A stretch of 23,470 nt of DNA from Patescibacteria group bacterium UBA2135 (GCA_002327685.1 DCXN01000022.1:50316-73785), one strand, 5' to 3'; counted from the stretch's first letter, positions 7,374 to 13,456 are shown. Notes: generated by a model not told the origin, from the sequence alone. Translations and numbers: made by a program.

Positions 7374-7889
7374 CTAAGAGTACCAACCTCTACGCTGGGC
7401 AGGCGGAGATTTGGCAGACTGATCATTACTAGATATGAGAGTAAAGACGCGGTCACCCTCATCCGACCCTGTTTCGCCAAATTGACTAGCATCCACGTAC
7501 CACTCCCACTCGCGACCAAGTCGTATGAATTTAGCGCGAACCTCAAGAATCTTATCATCAGTACCGCCGGTGTAGAAAGTGTTTGCTTTGCCATCCACGA
7601 GCAAGACACCGCCATAACCATTCCATTGAATGAGTAACATCTCCGCTAACTGCAAGCAGAGCGTGTCTACGTTTTCAAAGATAACACCGCCCGTGGCATC
7701 GGCATTAACCTTGTCGTCTGCCGTTTTGGTTATATCAAACGATGCAAGTGTTGCCATCGGAGCCAATTTGATCGGCGAGGCGACTGAAAGAACCAGTTCC
7801 AAAAAGCTCTTACTGACGACGAGCCTTTTGCGAGTCTCGAAGAACAACTTGGGAACAAACATACCATCCGACACAAATTCGCTTTTCAT
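7374..7889 (-). CDS. Orphan 171-aa protein, unrecognised
   Basis: I do not recognise this protein. It has no signal peptide or clear membrane helix. Recognisable pieces are a beta-rich middle (GGVIFENVDTLCLQLAEMLL, NGYGGVLLVDGKANTFYTGG), an acidic stretch (ETGSDEGDRVFTLISS) and a polar C-terminus. A good SD (AAGGAGAAGG) stands about 6 bases before the ATG, and a strong terminator follows at 7289. A structured leader and a candidate promoter at 8040-8069 lie upstream. It therefore forms a single-gene unit inserted between murC and murD. A possible 21-codon upstream frame overlaps its ATG as TAATG. The overlapping alternative minus frame at 7175-7621 runs through the terminator and is rejected. 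Confidence 0.75.
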   Translation of the reverse strand: MKSEFVSDGMFVPKLFFETRKRLVVSKSFLELVLSVASPIKLAPMATLASFDITKTADDKVNADATGGVIFENVDTLCLQLAEMLLIQWNGYGGVLLVDGKANTFYTGGTDDKILEVRAKFIRLGREWEWYVDASQFGETGSDEGDRVFTLISSNDQSAKSPPAQRRGWYS

Positions 7890-7954
7890 TATTCCTTCTC
7901 CTTAGGGCACATTGCCCTGTTGTACCTCTCTTTCGAGGCTTGAGCTCTAGCCAT
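7889..7954 (-). CDS. Possible 21-aa upstream leader ORF
   Basis: A frame starting MARAQASKERYNRA ends in TAA, which overlaps the ATG of the 171-aa gene as TAATG. Such overlaps usually allow translational coupling. The frame has no SD of its own, and the SD of the main gene lies inside it, so it may be chance. Confidence 0.3.
   Translation of the reverse strand: MARAQASKERYNRAMCPKEKE
7904..7918 (-). promoter_or_regulatory. Leader hairpin next to the SD
   Basis: AGGGCA and TGCCCT form a 6-bp hairpin with a 3-base loop, immediately upstream of the AAGGAGAAGG ribosome-binding site. A second small stem (CCTC/GAGG) lies at 7925-7938. The structure could affect translation of the 171-aa gene. Confidence 0.4.
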
Positions 7955-8039
7955 GATGAGACTACAGCCAGAAAAAACCGAGTCATCAGTCCCTTTTGGC
8001 TATAGTCATTTCTGGTGTGCCTTTGCAAGTTCTATTTGC

Positions 8040-8069
8040 ATCTTGCTATGAACGATGTTCTTTTGTCAA
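8040..8069 (-). promoter_or_regulatory. Candidate promoter of the 171-aa gene
   Basis: A perfect minus-strand TTGACA lies at 8064-8069, with a weak CAAGAT at 8040-8045 and an 18-base spacer. The leader would be about 140 bases. The -10 element is poor, so confidence is limited. Confidence 0.45.
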
Positions 8070-8090
8070 GGGTCGGTTTAAAAAGGAAGT

Positions 8091-8266
8091 CAAGGTCCGG
8101 CCTTCTCCCGTCGCTTCGCCGAGTCAGACTCGGCTTCGCTCCTCCTCCCTGCCCGCCACTGCCAGAGCTACTAATGTAGTTAAAAGAAGTGTGGTAAGAA
8201 TTCCTCACACATTACATTAAACTACATAATCAGCATTAGGCGATGGCAGGCGGGAAGGCCGGACCT
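8091..8266 (+). repeat. Degenerate repeat copy R5 spanning the murD 3' end
   Basis: A CAAGGTCCGGCCTTCTCCCG half is followed by TCGCTTCG, an extra hairpin CCGAGTCAGACTCGG, and then CTTCGCTCCTCC. The matching right half is displaced to 8240-8266, where GGCAGGCGGG and AAGGCCGGACCT complement CCTGCCCGCC and AGGTCCGGCCTT. In between, ATGTAGTT/AACTACAT and AGTGTG/CACACA form further stems. The murD stop codon lies inside this structure, so the last 20 or so MurD residues are encoded by repeat-derived DNA. Confidence 0.6.
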
Positions 8267-9635
8267 GGCCTGCGTTATCAATCAACTTATCAAACTGCTC
8301 TCCTCTATCGAACTCGTTTTTAAAAAGACCAAAAGAGGCAAAGGCGGGTGAAAATAAAATAATATCCCCTCTTTTTGCTTCGCTCATCGCCAATTCAACC
8401 GCTTCTCTTAAACTTTTTACATTTTGAGTTGTAATTTTGATTTTTGATATTTGATTTTTTATTTTCTCGCTTCCTGTTCCTGGCAACAGCAAAACCTTTT
8501 TACAGTATTTTGGTATTTCTTTTAAGAGCGCTGACATGTTGAGGTTTTTGTCAGCACCACCCATGATCAAAATTGTTGTGGGTTGTAGGTTGTGGGTTGC
8601 CCGCTCCGCCTGCGAAGCGAGGCGAGTAGGTTGCAGGGCGCGAAGCGCTGCGATAGTCGCCTCTGGCATCGTTGCGGTTGTGTCATTGTAAATTTTCACG
8701 CCGCGAATTGTGCGTAGATATTCAAGCCGCCCCGGTACGCCACGAAAAGACTCAACGGTTTTTTTGATTATCTGCTGTGGTACACCAACCTGACGCGCTA
8801 TGGCAACAGCAAACGCCGCATTCGCACGATTATGCTCGCCTGGCATTTTGAGTTTCCAGTTTTTTGGAATAGCATCAACTATGATAAGCTTTCCTTTGCG
8901 TTGTGTATTTTTTCTAATACGCGATGCAATATCTTTTCCTGCAAATATAACGTCGCGTTCTTTTTGATTTGTGAAAATATGTTCTTTATCTTTCCAGTAC
9001 TGCTTCATGCTCCCACGGTAGTAATTCATATGGTCTTCCAAAAAATTTGTGAAAACAGCTATATGCGGACTTATGCGCTCATCGCCAAATCCCTGTAACT
9101 GCCATGAGTCAAGCTCAAGCACAACATAATCTTTTGGTTTTATCTTTTTAAGAAGGGCAAGTGTTGAGACTCCACGCACATTCCCACCGAGAAAAACGCG
9201 GTGTTTGTCTGATTTTAATATTTCATAAGTCAGATGTGCGACAGTTGTCTTGCCACGCGTACCGGTTACGCCAATTAGTGTTACATCTTCAGGAATTAAT
9301 TTTGCGAAAAGCGCAGTGCTCATGGTAATTGGTACACCATGTTTTTTTGCCTCCTTTATATATGAAGAATCAAGCGGCACACCAGCAGACTTAATAACTA
9401 AATCTGCTTTTTGAAAATCAGAAACTCGGTGCCGCCCGAGTACAAATTGAATATTTTTAAACTGTTTGAGTTTTTTCAACGACGGCGCGAGTTCTTTTTC
9501 GGTCTTTAAATCAGTCACAGTGAGGCGCGCTCCACATTGCGCTAAAAACACGGCATCTCCAACGCCGCGCCCGAGCAAACCAAGCCCCATAAGGGTTATT
9601 TTTTTGTTTTTAAAATAGTGTTTGTATTTAGTCAT
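8217..9635 (-). CDS. murD: UDP-N-acetylmuramoylalanine--D-glutamate ligase MurD
   Basis: MurD adds D-glutamate to UDP-MurNAc-L-Ala using ATP. Visible motifs are GLGLLGRG at about residues 17-24, the ATP loop GVTGTRGKTT at about 122-131, NFLEDHMNYYRGSMKQYWKD in the central domain, PGEHNRANAAFA near 265-275, VPGRLEYL and NDTTATMPEAT, and the C-terminal SPAFASFGLFKNEFDRGEQF. At 472 residues it is slightly longer than usual. Two additions explain this. One is an insertion at about residues 335-351 (TRLASQAERATHNLQP) within an LQPT duplication. The other is a C-terminal tail (GQVRPSRLPSPNADYVV) read from repeat DNA. Both lie outside the conserved motifs. There is no visible SD. Confidence 0.94.
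   Translation of the reverse strand: MTKYKHYFKNKKITLMGLGLLGRGVGDAVFLAQCGARLTVTDLKTEKELAPSLKKLKQFKNIQFVLGRHRVSDFQKADLVIKSAGVPLDSSYIKEAKKHGVPITMSTALFAKLIPEDVTLIGVTGTRGKTTVAHLTYEILKSDKHRVFLGGNVRGVSTLALLKKIKPKDYVVLELDSWQLQGFGDERISPHIAVFTNFLEDHMNYYRGSMKQYWKDKEHIFTNQKERDVIFAGKDIASRIRKNTQRKGKLIIVDAIPKNWKLKMPGEHNRANAAFAVAIARQVGVPQQIIKKTVESFRGVPGRLEYLRTIRGVKIYNDTTATMPEATIAALRALQPTRLASQAERATHNLQPTTILIMGGADKNLNMSALLKEIPKYCKKVLLLPGTGSEKIKNQISKIKITTQNVKSLREAVELAMSEAKRGDIILFSPAFASFGLFKNEFDRGEQFDKLIDNAGQVRPSRLPSPNADYVV
8582..8635 (-). repeat. Repeat-like in-frame insertion inside murD
   Basis: The tract has GGTTGTAGGTTGTGGGTTGC direct repeats and a palindrome CGCCT-GCGAAGCG-AGGCG. It interrupts the protein between TIAALRALQPT and TTILIMGG, where MurD proteins normally run straight through. 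Its base composition differs from the flanking gene. The frame is kept. Confidence 0.6.
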
Positions 9636-9690
9636 TATGCGGAATAGTGCAAATTGTTAGAACCTGTTTAGTTACCCACAACATCACTAC

Positions 9691-10254
9691 TCAACAATTG
9701 TTTACAATAATATCTGCTGTTTTTTCGGGGTGATATGCTTCAAGATACTCTTGATCGTTCTTTTTCCATATAGTGTCCCAGTATTCATCTTGTGGGTTCT
9801 GGTATTCTTCTCTGTCCCGTTTTTTCCCACGGTTTATTGCTTCCTCCACTGGACAGTCTACCCAAATAGTAAGCTTTAAATATTTTTTGAGTTCAGGACG
9901 AAACAATCCTACTCCTTCGACAATAAGAAGGCCTTGGTGTTTTATCTCTCGTCTCCCTATTATACCATTCTGTTCCCAATCAAAGTGACCATATGAAAAG
10001 GTCGTCTTGTTAGCCAACATGGGCTTTAAAACCTCTTTTTCTAATCGAGGGAAATCCATTATTTCCCAAAGTGAGTAGTCTTCAGTAGGCCTGTCCTTCA
10101 TAAATGAATCAACTCCAACAATTGGTGCATGTATGATTTCTCCAAGAGAGGTTGCAAAAGTAGATTTTCCTACACCTCCTAATCCAGAAACACCAATAAT
10201 GACCGGTGTTTTGAGAGAAGAAATTTTTTCAAGAATAAGCTTCGGAATATTCAT
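9691..10254 (-). CDS. Uridine kinase-like P-loop nucleoside kinase
   Basis: This 187-residue protein has a P-loop GLGGVGKST at about residues 24-32, the substrate-side segment GVDSFMKDRPTEDYSLW, MDFPRLEKEVLKPM, and a lid-like region (NRGKKRDREEYQNP). This is the layout of the uridine kinase/phosphoribulokinase-like family, which phosphorylates nucleosides or related small molecules with ATP. The cytidine deaminase-like gene lies 38 bases upstream on the same strand, so pyrimidine salvage is the natural reading: deaminate cytidine, phosphorylate uridine. No SD is seen. Substrate specificity is inferred from context. Confidence 0.8.
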   Translation of the reverse strand: MNIPKLILEKISSLKTPVIIGVSGLGGVGKSTFATSLGEIIHAPIVGVDSFMKDRPTEDYSLWEIMDFPRLEKEVLKPMLANKTTFSYGHFDWEQNGIIGRREIKHQGLLIVEGVGLFRPELKKYLKLTIWVDCPVEEAINRGKKRDREEYQNPQDEYWDTIWKKNDQEYLEAYHPEKTADIIVNNC

Positions 10255-10292
10255 GTTGAAAGTATAGAAGACTCAAGTTGTTAGAACCTGTT

Positions 10293-10667
10293 TTATTGCC
10301 AATACTCAGGCAGTAAATCTTTCAACTTCGCTACTTTATTTTCTCCAAGGATGATATCTGTGTCAGCATTCGTTAAGTCAACTTGATACATTAGCTCTCT
10401 ACAACGACCACATGGCGGCAATACACCCTCCTCGCCAACAGCAACAATTTTCTTGATGTTTGTCTCACCATCTGTAAGCATGCTTCCAATCGCGGTATGT
10501 TCTGCACAGAACCCAATACCACAGGAGGCATGAATACTAACCCCTGTATAAACATTGCCCTTGGCGATTACTAAAGCACTACCCACCTCTCCAGACACTG
10601 TCTCTCCTGATAAATTCTTAGGATTTACCAGTCCTTTTGCTTTTTCAACTAAATCAATATTGTTCAT
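10293..10667 (-). CDS. Cytidine deaminase-like zinc enzyme
   Basis: This 124-residue protein carries the zinc-site signatures CAEHTA at about residues 54-59 (catalytic Glu56) and PPCGRCRE at about 84-91, as in the cytidine/blasticidin deaminase family. The segment before the first motif reads TGVSIHASCGIGF rather than the FNVENAS-like substrate loop of classical Cdd. The substrate could therefore differ, and blasticidin-S-type deaminases share the PCGRCR form. The neighbouring kinase gene supports nucleoside salvage. There is no SD; the leader is AT-rich. The palindrome site S3 lies about 85 bases upstream. Confidence 0.85.
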   Translation of the reverse strand: MNNIDLVEKAKGLVNPKNLSGETVSGEVGSALVIAKGNVYTGVSIHASCGIGFCAEHTAIGSMLTDGETNIKKIVAVGEEGVLPPCGRCRELMYQVDLTNADTDIILGENKVAKLKDLLPEYWQ

Positions 10668-10750
10668 ATTTATGTTATTAATTTATTAAGGGTTAAAGAC
10701 CTGTCACTAAAATTCAAGAAGTGAGCAAGTTATTTCACGCAAAGCGAACC

Positions 10751-10780
10751 TGTTCTACTGTTCTCAAGAATATTAGAATA
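10751..10780. promoter_or_regulatory. Palindrome site S3
   Basis: TGTTCT, a 4-base gap, TTCTCAAGAA, a 4-base gap, AGAATA. It has the same architecture as the palindrome over the ArsR-like gene's promoter. It lies between panD and the deaminase gene. About 30 bases on its right side (GATTTGTTTTGTGCTATTTG) also resemble the right flank of S4, so it may be a larger dispersed repeat rather than a simple operator. Confidence 0.45.
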
Positions 10781-10899
10781 GATTTGTTTTGTGCTATTTG
10801 TGTTGCGGCTAGAACATTTCGCGAAACCTCTCCCTGCCTGTGATATATGATTTTGGCTCCGGCGAAAAATTAGTATTCGGTAAATTTGTCAACCTATCA

Positions 10900-11241
10900 T
10901 TAATTAAAGCGAACAAATTTATTATTTTTATCTACTAGAATATTTTTTGGATTAATAGGTTTGTCCGTTAATTCAAACCCCATCACAATTATTTCTTCTC
11001 CTTTTTTGATTAGATGCGCGGCGGCACCATTCATGCAAATAGTTCCGGAACCACGTTCACCAGCAATAATATATGTTTCAAGGCGAGCGCCAGAAGTGAT
11101 ACTTGCTACGAGTACTTTTTCGCCGGGCCAGAGGTTCGCTTTTTCAATAAGTTCTTCGTCAATTGTAATACTGCCGATATAATCCAAGTTGGCTTCAGTG
11201 ACAGTTGCTTTGTGAATTTTTGAGCGCAAGATGAATCTCAT
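10900..11241 (-). CDS. panD: Aspartate 1-decarboxylase PanD
   Basis: PanD makes beta-alanine from L-aspartate for pantothenate and CoA synthesis. It is translated as a proenzyme that cleaves itself to form a pyruvoyl group. The sequence shows the N-terminal LRSKIHKATVTEANLDYIGS, with the Gly-Ser cleavage point at about residues 23-24, followed by ITIDEEL. It also has VASITSGARLETYIIAGERG and the conserved GTICMNGAAAHLIKKGEEIIVMG. The length of 113 residues is close to the usual 115-130. No panB or panC is near, so beta-alanine may feed a pathway elsewhere or scavenging. The 231 bases downstream hold only site S3. Confidence 0.94.
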   Translation of the reverse strand: MRFILRSKIHKATVTEANLDYIGSITIDEELIEKANLWPGEKVLVASITSGARLETYIIAGERGSGTICMNGAAAHLIKKGEEIIVMGFELTDKPINPKNILVDKNNKFVRFN

Positions 11242-11262
11242 GTGATAAACTCTAACAAAACA

Positions 11263-11284
11263 GCGAGGTATGTAAATACCTCGC
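11263..11284 (-). terminator. Terminator of the 48-aa membrane protein gene
   Basis: GCGAGGTA and TACCTCGC form a perfect 8-bp stem with a 6-base loop, followed on the minus strand by TGTTTTGTT. It separates the small gene from panD. Confidence 0.75.
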
Positions 11285-11292
11285 CATTAGGA

Positions 11293-11439
11293 CTAGTCAT
11301 GTAAAAGCCATAAGAAACCTAACACCAACGCAATAACAGTGCTAGAGGCAAAAACTTCTCGCCATTTCTTATTGTGGAGATACATCAATACGCCAGTTGA
11401 AACAACCGCTCCGATATACAGGATAACTTTTGCGTCCAC
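11293..11439 (-). CDS. 48-aa two-helix membrane protein, GTG start
   Basis: This small protein reads VDAKVILYIGAVVSTGVLMY, then a basic link (LHNKKWREVF), then a second hydrophobic helix (TVIALVLGFLWLL). This gives two membrane helices joined by a short positive loop. A GTG start is preceded by AAAGGAG at a normal distance, a TTGACA/TATCTT promoter lies at 11470-11498, and a terminator follows at 11263. These signals together make it a convincing gene even though it is short. I do not recognise the family; a small envelope or holin-like role is possible but unsupported. Confidence 0.75.
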   Translation of the reverse strand: MDAKVILYIGAVVSTGVLMYLHNKKWREVFASSTVIALVLGFLWLLHD

Positions 11440-11469
11440 GACAAAACTCCTTTCTTCTAAGCTTGTGTC

Positions 11470-11498
11470 AAGATAACGGAAATGTCGCGCAATGTCAA
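11470..11498 (-). promoter_or_regulatory. Promoter of the 48-aa membrane protein gene
   Basis: On the minus strand, TTGACA (11493-11498) and TATCTT (11470-11475) are 17 bases apart, leaving a leader of about 24 bases that carries the AAAGGAG site. Confidence 0.7.
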
Positions 11499-11529
11499 CC
11501 CCGTACTAATAATTTACATGAAGCAAATC

Positions 11530-11559
11530 TATTCTGGTATTCTTGAGAATATTGGAATA
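11530..11559. promoter_or_regulatory. Palindrome site S4
   Basis: TATTCT, a 4-base gap, TTCTTGAGAA, a 4-base gap, GGAATA, with outer AAATC/GATTT extending the palindrome. It lies 31 bases upstream of the promoter of the 48-aa gene and downstream of the winged-helix gene. Its right flank resembles that of S3. Confidence 0.45.
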
Positions 11560-11593
11560 GATTTGTTTTGTATTACTTGGGTTATGGTTATGG

Positions 11594-11926
11594 TCAATAA
11601 TTTGTGGGGGTGTAGTATACGCCGCGGCCGGTTTCTCCGTGTTGTGTGAGCTTGCCTTCATGTTCAAGCTCGTTTAAATAGTTGCGCGCAGTGTTGTCTG
11701 AAATACAAAAAAGATCTTCGGCTTCGTCATTTGTAATTCTCCCCTGTTTGCGCGCAAGCTCCATGATGCGCTCTTTGCGTCTTTCAATACGCTCTTGCAC
11801 CGCTTCTCTTCCTTTTTGAATATCCGCTTCTGAAAATTGCGGAGCGCTGTTCATCCTGTTGCCTTTGTAGAGATATCCTGCAATAAAGCCGATTGCGAGA
11901 GTAATGAGTATGTATAAAAGTGTCAT
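11594..11926 (-). CDS. Membrane-anchored winged-helix protein
   Basis: This 110-residue protein starts with one transmembrane helix (LLYILITLAIGFIAGYLY). A basic, coiled-coil-prone stretch follows (RMNSAPQFSEADIQKGREAV to RRKERIMEL), then a winged helix of DeoR/MarR-like form (GRITNDEAEDLFCISDNTAR, NYLNELEHEGKLTQHGETGR). A DNA-binding domain tethered to the membrane suggests a one-component regulator that senses at the envelope or holds DNA near the membrane. The start is the ATG at the beginning of the hydrophobic segment; no strong SD is seen. A bidirectional terminator at 11952 separates it from the gene upstream. Confidence 0.78.
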   Translation of the reverse strand: MTLLYILITLAIGFIAGYLYKGNRMNSAPQFSEADIQKGREAVQERIERRKERIMELARKQGRITNDEAEDLFCISDNTARNYLNELEHEGKLTQHGETGRGVYYTPTNY

Positions 11927-11951
11927 GTGTTCAATATTATATCAGAAAAAT

Positions 11952-11973
11952 CGCCAGACCAATTGGTCTGGCG
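11952..11973. terminator. Bidirectional intrinsic terminator
   Basis: CGCCAGACC and GGTCTGGCG form a perfect 9-bp stem with an AATT loop. There is a T-run on the plus side (GTTTTTT) and another on the minus side (ATTTTTC). Its main role is probably to end the 11987-12247 gene on the minus strand. Confidence 0.85.
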
Positions 11974-11986
11974 GTTTTTTCGATTT

Positions 11987-12247
11987 TTAAGTTGATGAGA
12001 CCTCGTCCCAAGACAGATCATCGATAAACATGTCCTGGAGACAATTATCGTGTACATCTATTTCGATTAACGCCATTTCGGGCTGGCACTCGTGACAAAC
12101 GAGATTATTCACGACGAACTCGTACGAGTTAGCGCCGAAGCAGAGAAAAATAGATGTTCCCTTGCAAGGAGGAACTGGGAATCTAATCTGTTTAGCGAAT
12201 CGACGTTGGCCCGTTTGAGCAACAACTTTATACATCATGGATGACAT
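11987..12247 (-). CDS. Orphan 86-aa protein, unrecognised
   Basis: I do not recognise this protein. It has cysteines at about residues 28, 36, 51 and 54 (VCHECQP giving a CxxC) and one near 69, so metal binding is possible. The N-terminal half is basic and the C-terminal half strongly acidic (IEIDVHDN, FIDDLSWDEV). A consensus promoter at 12289-12317, a GGGAG ribosome site and the terminator at 11952 make it a complete single-gene unit. No partner is evident from the context. Confidence 0.7.
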   Translation of the reverse strand: MSSMMYKVVAQTGQRRFAKQIRFPVPPCKGTSIFLCFGANSYEFVVNNLVCHECQPEMALIEIDVHDNCLQDMFIDDLSWDEVSST

Positions 12248-12288
12248 GGTCAGATCTCCCTTTGCTGAATCCGGTTAAATCCAACTTA

Positions 12289-12317
12289 ATTGTATCATGT
12301 TATATGAGATATGTCAA
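12289..12317 (-). promoter_or_regulatory. Promoter of the 86-aa gene
   Basis: On the minus strand, TTGACA (12312-12317) and TACAAT (12289-12294) are 17 bases apart. It diverges from the plus-strand promoter at 12347. Confidence 0.8.
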
Positions 12318-12346
12318 CCCTTTGAAAAATCTGGAGTGCCTACGTG

Positions 12347-12374
12347 TTGACATGTTTTTATAAAAAAGTATGGT
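12347..12374 (+). promoter_or_regulatory. Plus-strand promoter upstream of a 20-aa ORF
   Basis: TTGACA (12347-12352) and TATGGT (12369-12374) are 16 bases apart. The transcript would run through the short ORF at 12432 toward the toxin-antitoxin genes. Confidence 0.55.
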
Positions 12375-12431
12375 GTAATTTGAAAGTTAAGTGTGACATA
12401 TAGCTGTATGGGGCAATGAGAGGAGAGAAAA

Positions 12432-12494
12432 ATGAAAGAAGTTGATGAGTGTTTCGAAGAAGAAATCGCTAAAAAATTTGAGGTTTTGTTATGA
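12432..12494 (+). CDS. Possible 20-aa peptide
   Basis: An acidic reading frame starts MKEVDECFEEEIAKKF, preceded by GAGGAGAG at a proper distance and by a promoter at 12347. It ends at TGA about 90 bases before the antitoxin. It could be a leader peptide, a micro-protein or the remnant of a larger gene. Only the SD and promoter support it. Confidence 0.4.
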   Translation: MKEVDECFEEEIAKKFEVLL

Positions 12495-12520
12495 GTAGTT
12501 ATTCGGATGTGAAACTATAG

Positions 12521-12547
12521 TTGACACAAATATTAAGTTAGTATAAT
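12521..12547 (+). promoter_or_regulatory. Promoter of the toxin-antitoxin operon
   Basis: TTGACA (12521-12526) and TATAAT (12542-12547) are 15 bases apart, a slightly short spacer. The -10 lies inside the palindrome at 12538-12559. Confidence 0.7.
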
Positions 12548-12559
12548 GTATTATACTAA
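12538..12559. promoter_or_regulatory. Operator palindrome over the TA promoter
   Basis: TTAGTATAAT and ATTATACTAA are perfect 10-base arms around GT, covering the -10 box. Ribbon-helix-helix antitoxins typically bind such sites and repress their own operon. Confidence 0.7.
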
Positions 12560-12587
12560 CATATTATGATATAATATATATAGTTTT

Positions 12588-12806
12588 ATGACTACATTAT
12601 CAGTACCACTACCCGCTCATCTAGAGAAGGTTGTCAAAGACCTTGCTAAAAGACGTGGCTCAAACAAAGCTGAAGTTGTTCGTCATGCCATACAACTCCT
12701 CGCAGAGGAAGAAGCCGTGCAAGCGGTATTAAAAGCAGAACAAGAATTATTTGAAGGAAAAGGATTACGCGGAAACCTTAAAGATCTTTCAAAAAAGCTT
12801 TCTTAG
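12588..12806 (+). CDS. Ribbon-helix-helix antitoxin
   Basis: This 72-residue protein starts with a short beta strand (TTLSVPLPAHLEKVVKDLAK) and continues RRGSNKAEVVRHAIQLLAEE. That is the ribbon-helix-helix fold of CopG/RelB/ParD-type antitoxins. The C-terminal part (EGKGLRGNLKDLSKKLS) would wrap the toxin. It is followed 3 bases later by the RelE-type toxin gene and preceded by a promoter covered by a palindrome, the usual arrangement for autoregulation. No SD is visible; the leader is AT-rich. Confidence 0.82.
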   Translation: MTTLSVPLPAHLEKVVKDLAKRRGSNKAEVVRHAIQLLAEEEAVQAVLKAEQELFEGKGLRGNLKDLSKKLS

Positions 12807-12809
12807 CGT

Positions 12810-13070
12810 ATGAAAATTATTTATGTACCAATCTTCATACACCAATTTAAACGATTGGAACCTACGCTACGAGAAGAAGTTGAAGAAAAAATAGAACTTT
12901 TCAAAGATACTGAAAATCATAAACAACTCAAAGTTCATAGATTAAAGGGGAAATTAAAAGGAAGGTATAGCTTTTCGGTGAATTATAAAATACGAATTGT
13001 TTTTACATACGTTTCAAAAGAAGAAGTTGCTTTTCTTGCAATCGGAGATCATAGTGTTTATGATAGGTGA
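12810..13070 (+). CDS. RelE/ParE-superfamily toxin
   Basis: This 86-residue protein has the RelE-fold pattern: IIYVPIFIHQFKRLEP, a helical pair, LKVHRLKGKLKGRYSFSVNY, KIRIVFTYV and VAFLAIGDHSVYDR. The KLKGRYSFSV...YKIRIVF core and the C-terminal GDHSVYDR resemble RelE/YoeB/YafQ-type ribosome-dependent mRNA interferases. The C-terminal His and Tyr are candidate catalytic residues. ParE-like gyrase poisons share the fold, so the target is not certain. The antitoxin gene ends 3 bases upstream, implying co-translation. A strong terminator follows at 13075. Confidence 0.83.
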   Translation: MKIIYVPIFIHQFKRLEPTLREEVEEKIELFKDTENHKQLKVHRLKGKLKGRYSFSVNYKIRIVFTYVSKEEVAFLAIGDHSVYDR

Positions 13071-13074
13071 TGAT

Positions 13075-13109
13075 TTAAAATGATGGACATCAGATGTCCA
13101 TCATTTTAA
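13075..13109 (+). terminator. Terminator of the TA operon
   Basis: A perfect 16-bp stem (TTAAAATGATGGACAT and its complement) with a CAG loop starts 5 bases after the toxin stop. It may work in both directions. Confidence 0.75.
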
Positions 13110-13116
13110 CGTCTAT

Positions 13117-13144
13117 TTGACAATTTATGTGTATATGATATAGT
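13117..13144 (+). promoter_or_regulatory. Promoter of the small basic protein gene
   Basis: TTGACA (13117-13122) and TATAGT (13139-13144) are 16 bases apart. The spacer contains GTGTATATGA, which also occurs in the spacer of the minus-strand promoter at 18186. Confidence 0.8.
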
Positions 13145-13188
13145 GCACATAGGTAATTATGCTTCACGACTTAACCAGGAGGTAGGCA

Positions 13189-13413
13189 ATGAGCAAACGA
13201 CAACAGGATGGTGGTGGAGTGGGGTCGCACAAACATCACGTAAGTGGTCACCCCGGCCAAAGCCCACGCTCTCGCGTGAACAGAGAGCTGGACATTCGAC
13301 AAAAAGAAAAATCGGAGAGAAGAACAAGAAGTAACTGCGCTTATGATTCAGTCGCTTCACTTATGGGACAAGAGGTTGCGCCCAAAAGAAAGAAGCGAAA
13401 CAGGAAGAAATGA
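13189..13413 (+). CDS. Small basic protein, unrecognised
   Basis: This 74-residue protein is very basic and lacks hydrophobic segments. It has a glycine/histidine-rich start (QQDGGGVGSHKHHVSGHPGQ), an arginine-rich centre (SRVNRELDIRQKEKSERRTR) and a lysine-rich end (PKRKKRNRKK). The composition suits a nucleic-acid- or ribosome-binding peptide and suggests disorder. It has a consensus promoter, a strong SD (AGGAGGT at 13177-13183) and a terminator at 13457, so expression is likely to be good. I do not recognise the family. The frame at 13143-13334 overlaps it but starts before the transcript would. Confidence 0.7.
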   Translation: MSKRQQDGGGVGSHKHHVSGHPGQSPRSRVNRELDIRQKEKSERRTRSNCAYDSVASLMGQEVAPKRKKRNRKK

Positions 13414-13456
13414 TACATCTTAAAAAATGACATTCTCTAAGTTCAAAAAATACACT

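Noticed and set aside
7175..7621. Minus-strand 148-codon frame overlapping the 171-aa gene
   Set aside because: It has no SD and runs through the terminator at 7289 and through repeat R4. Its tail (KGLALRRSEATGEGRTLRSP) is just the repeat translated and recurs at 5630-5818 and 15973-16164.
10668..10899. Riboswitch between panD and the deaminase gene
   Set aside because: Apart from site S3, I could not find a recognisable aptamer or terminator in this 232-base gap.
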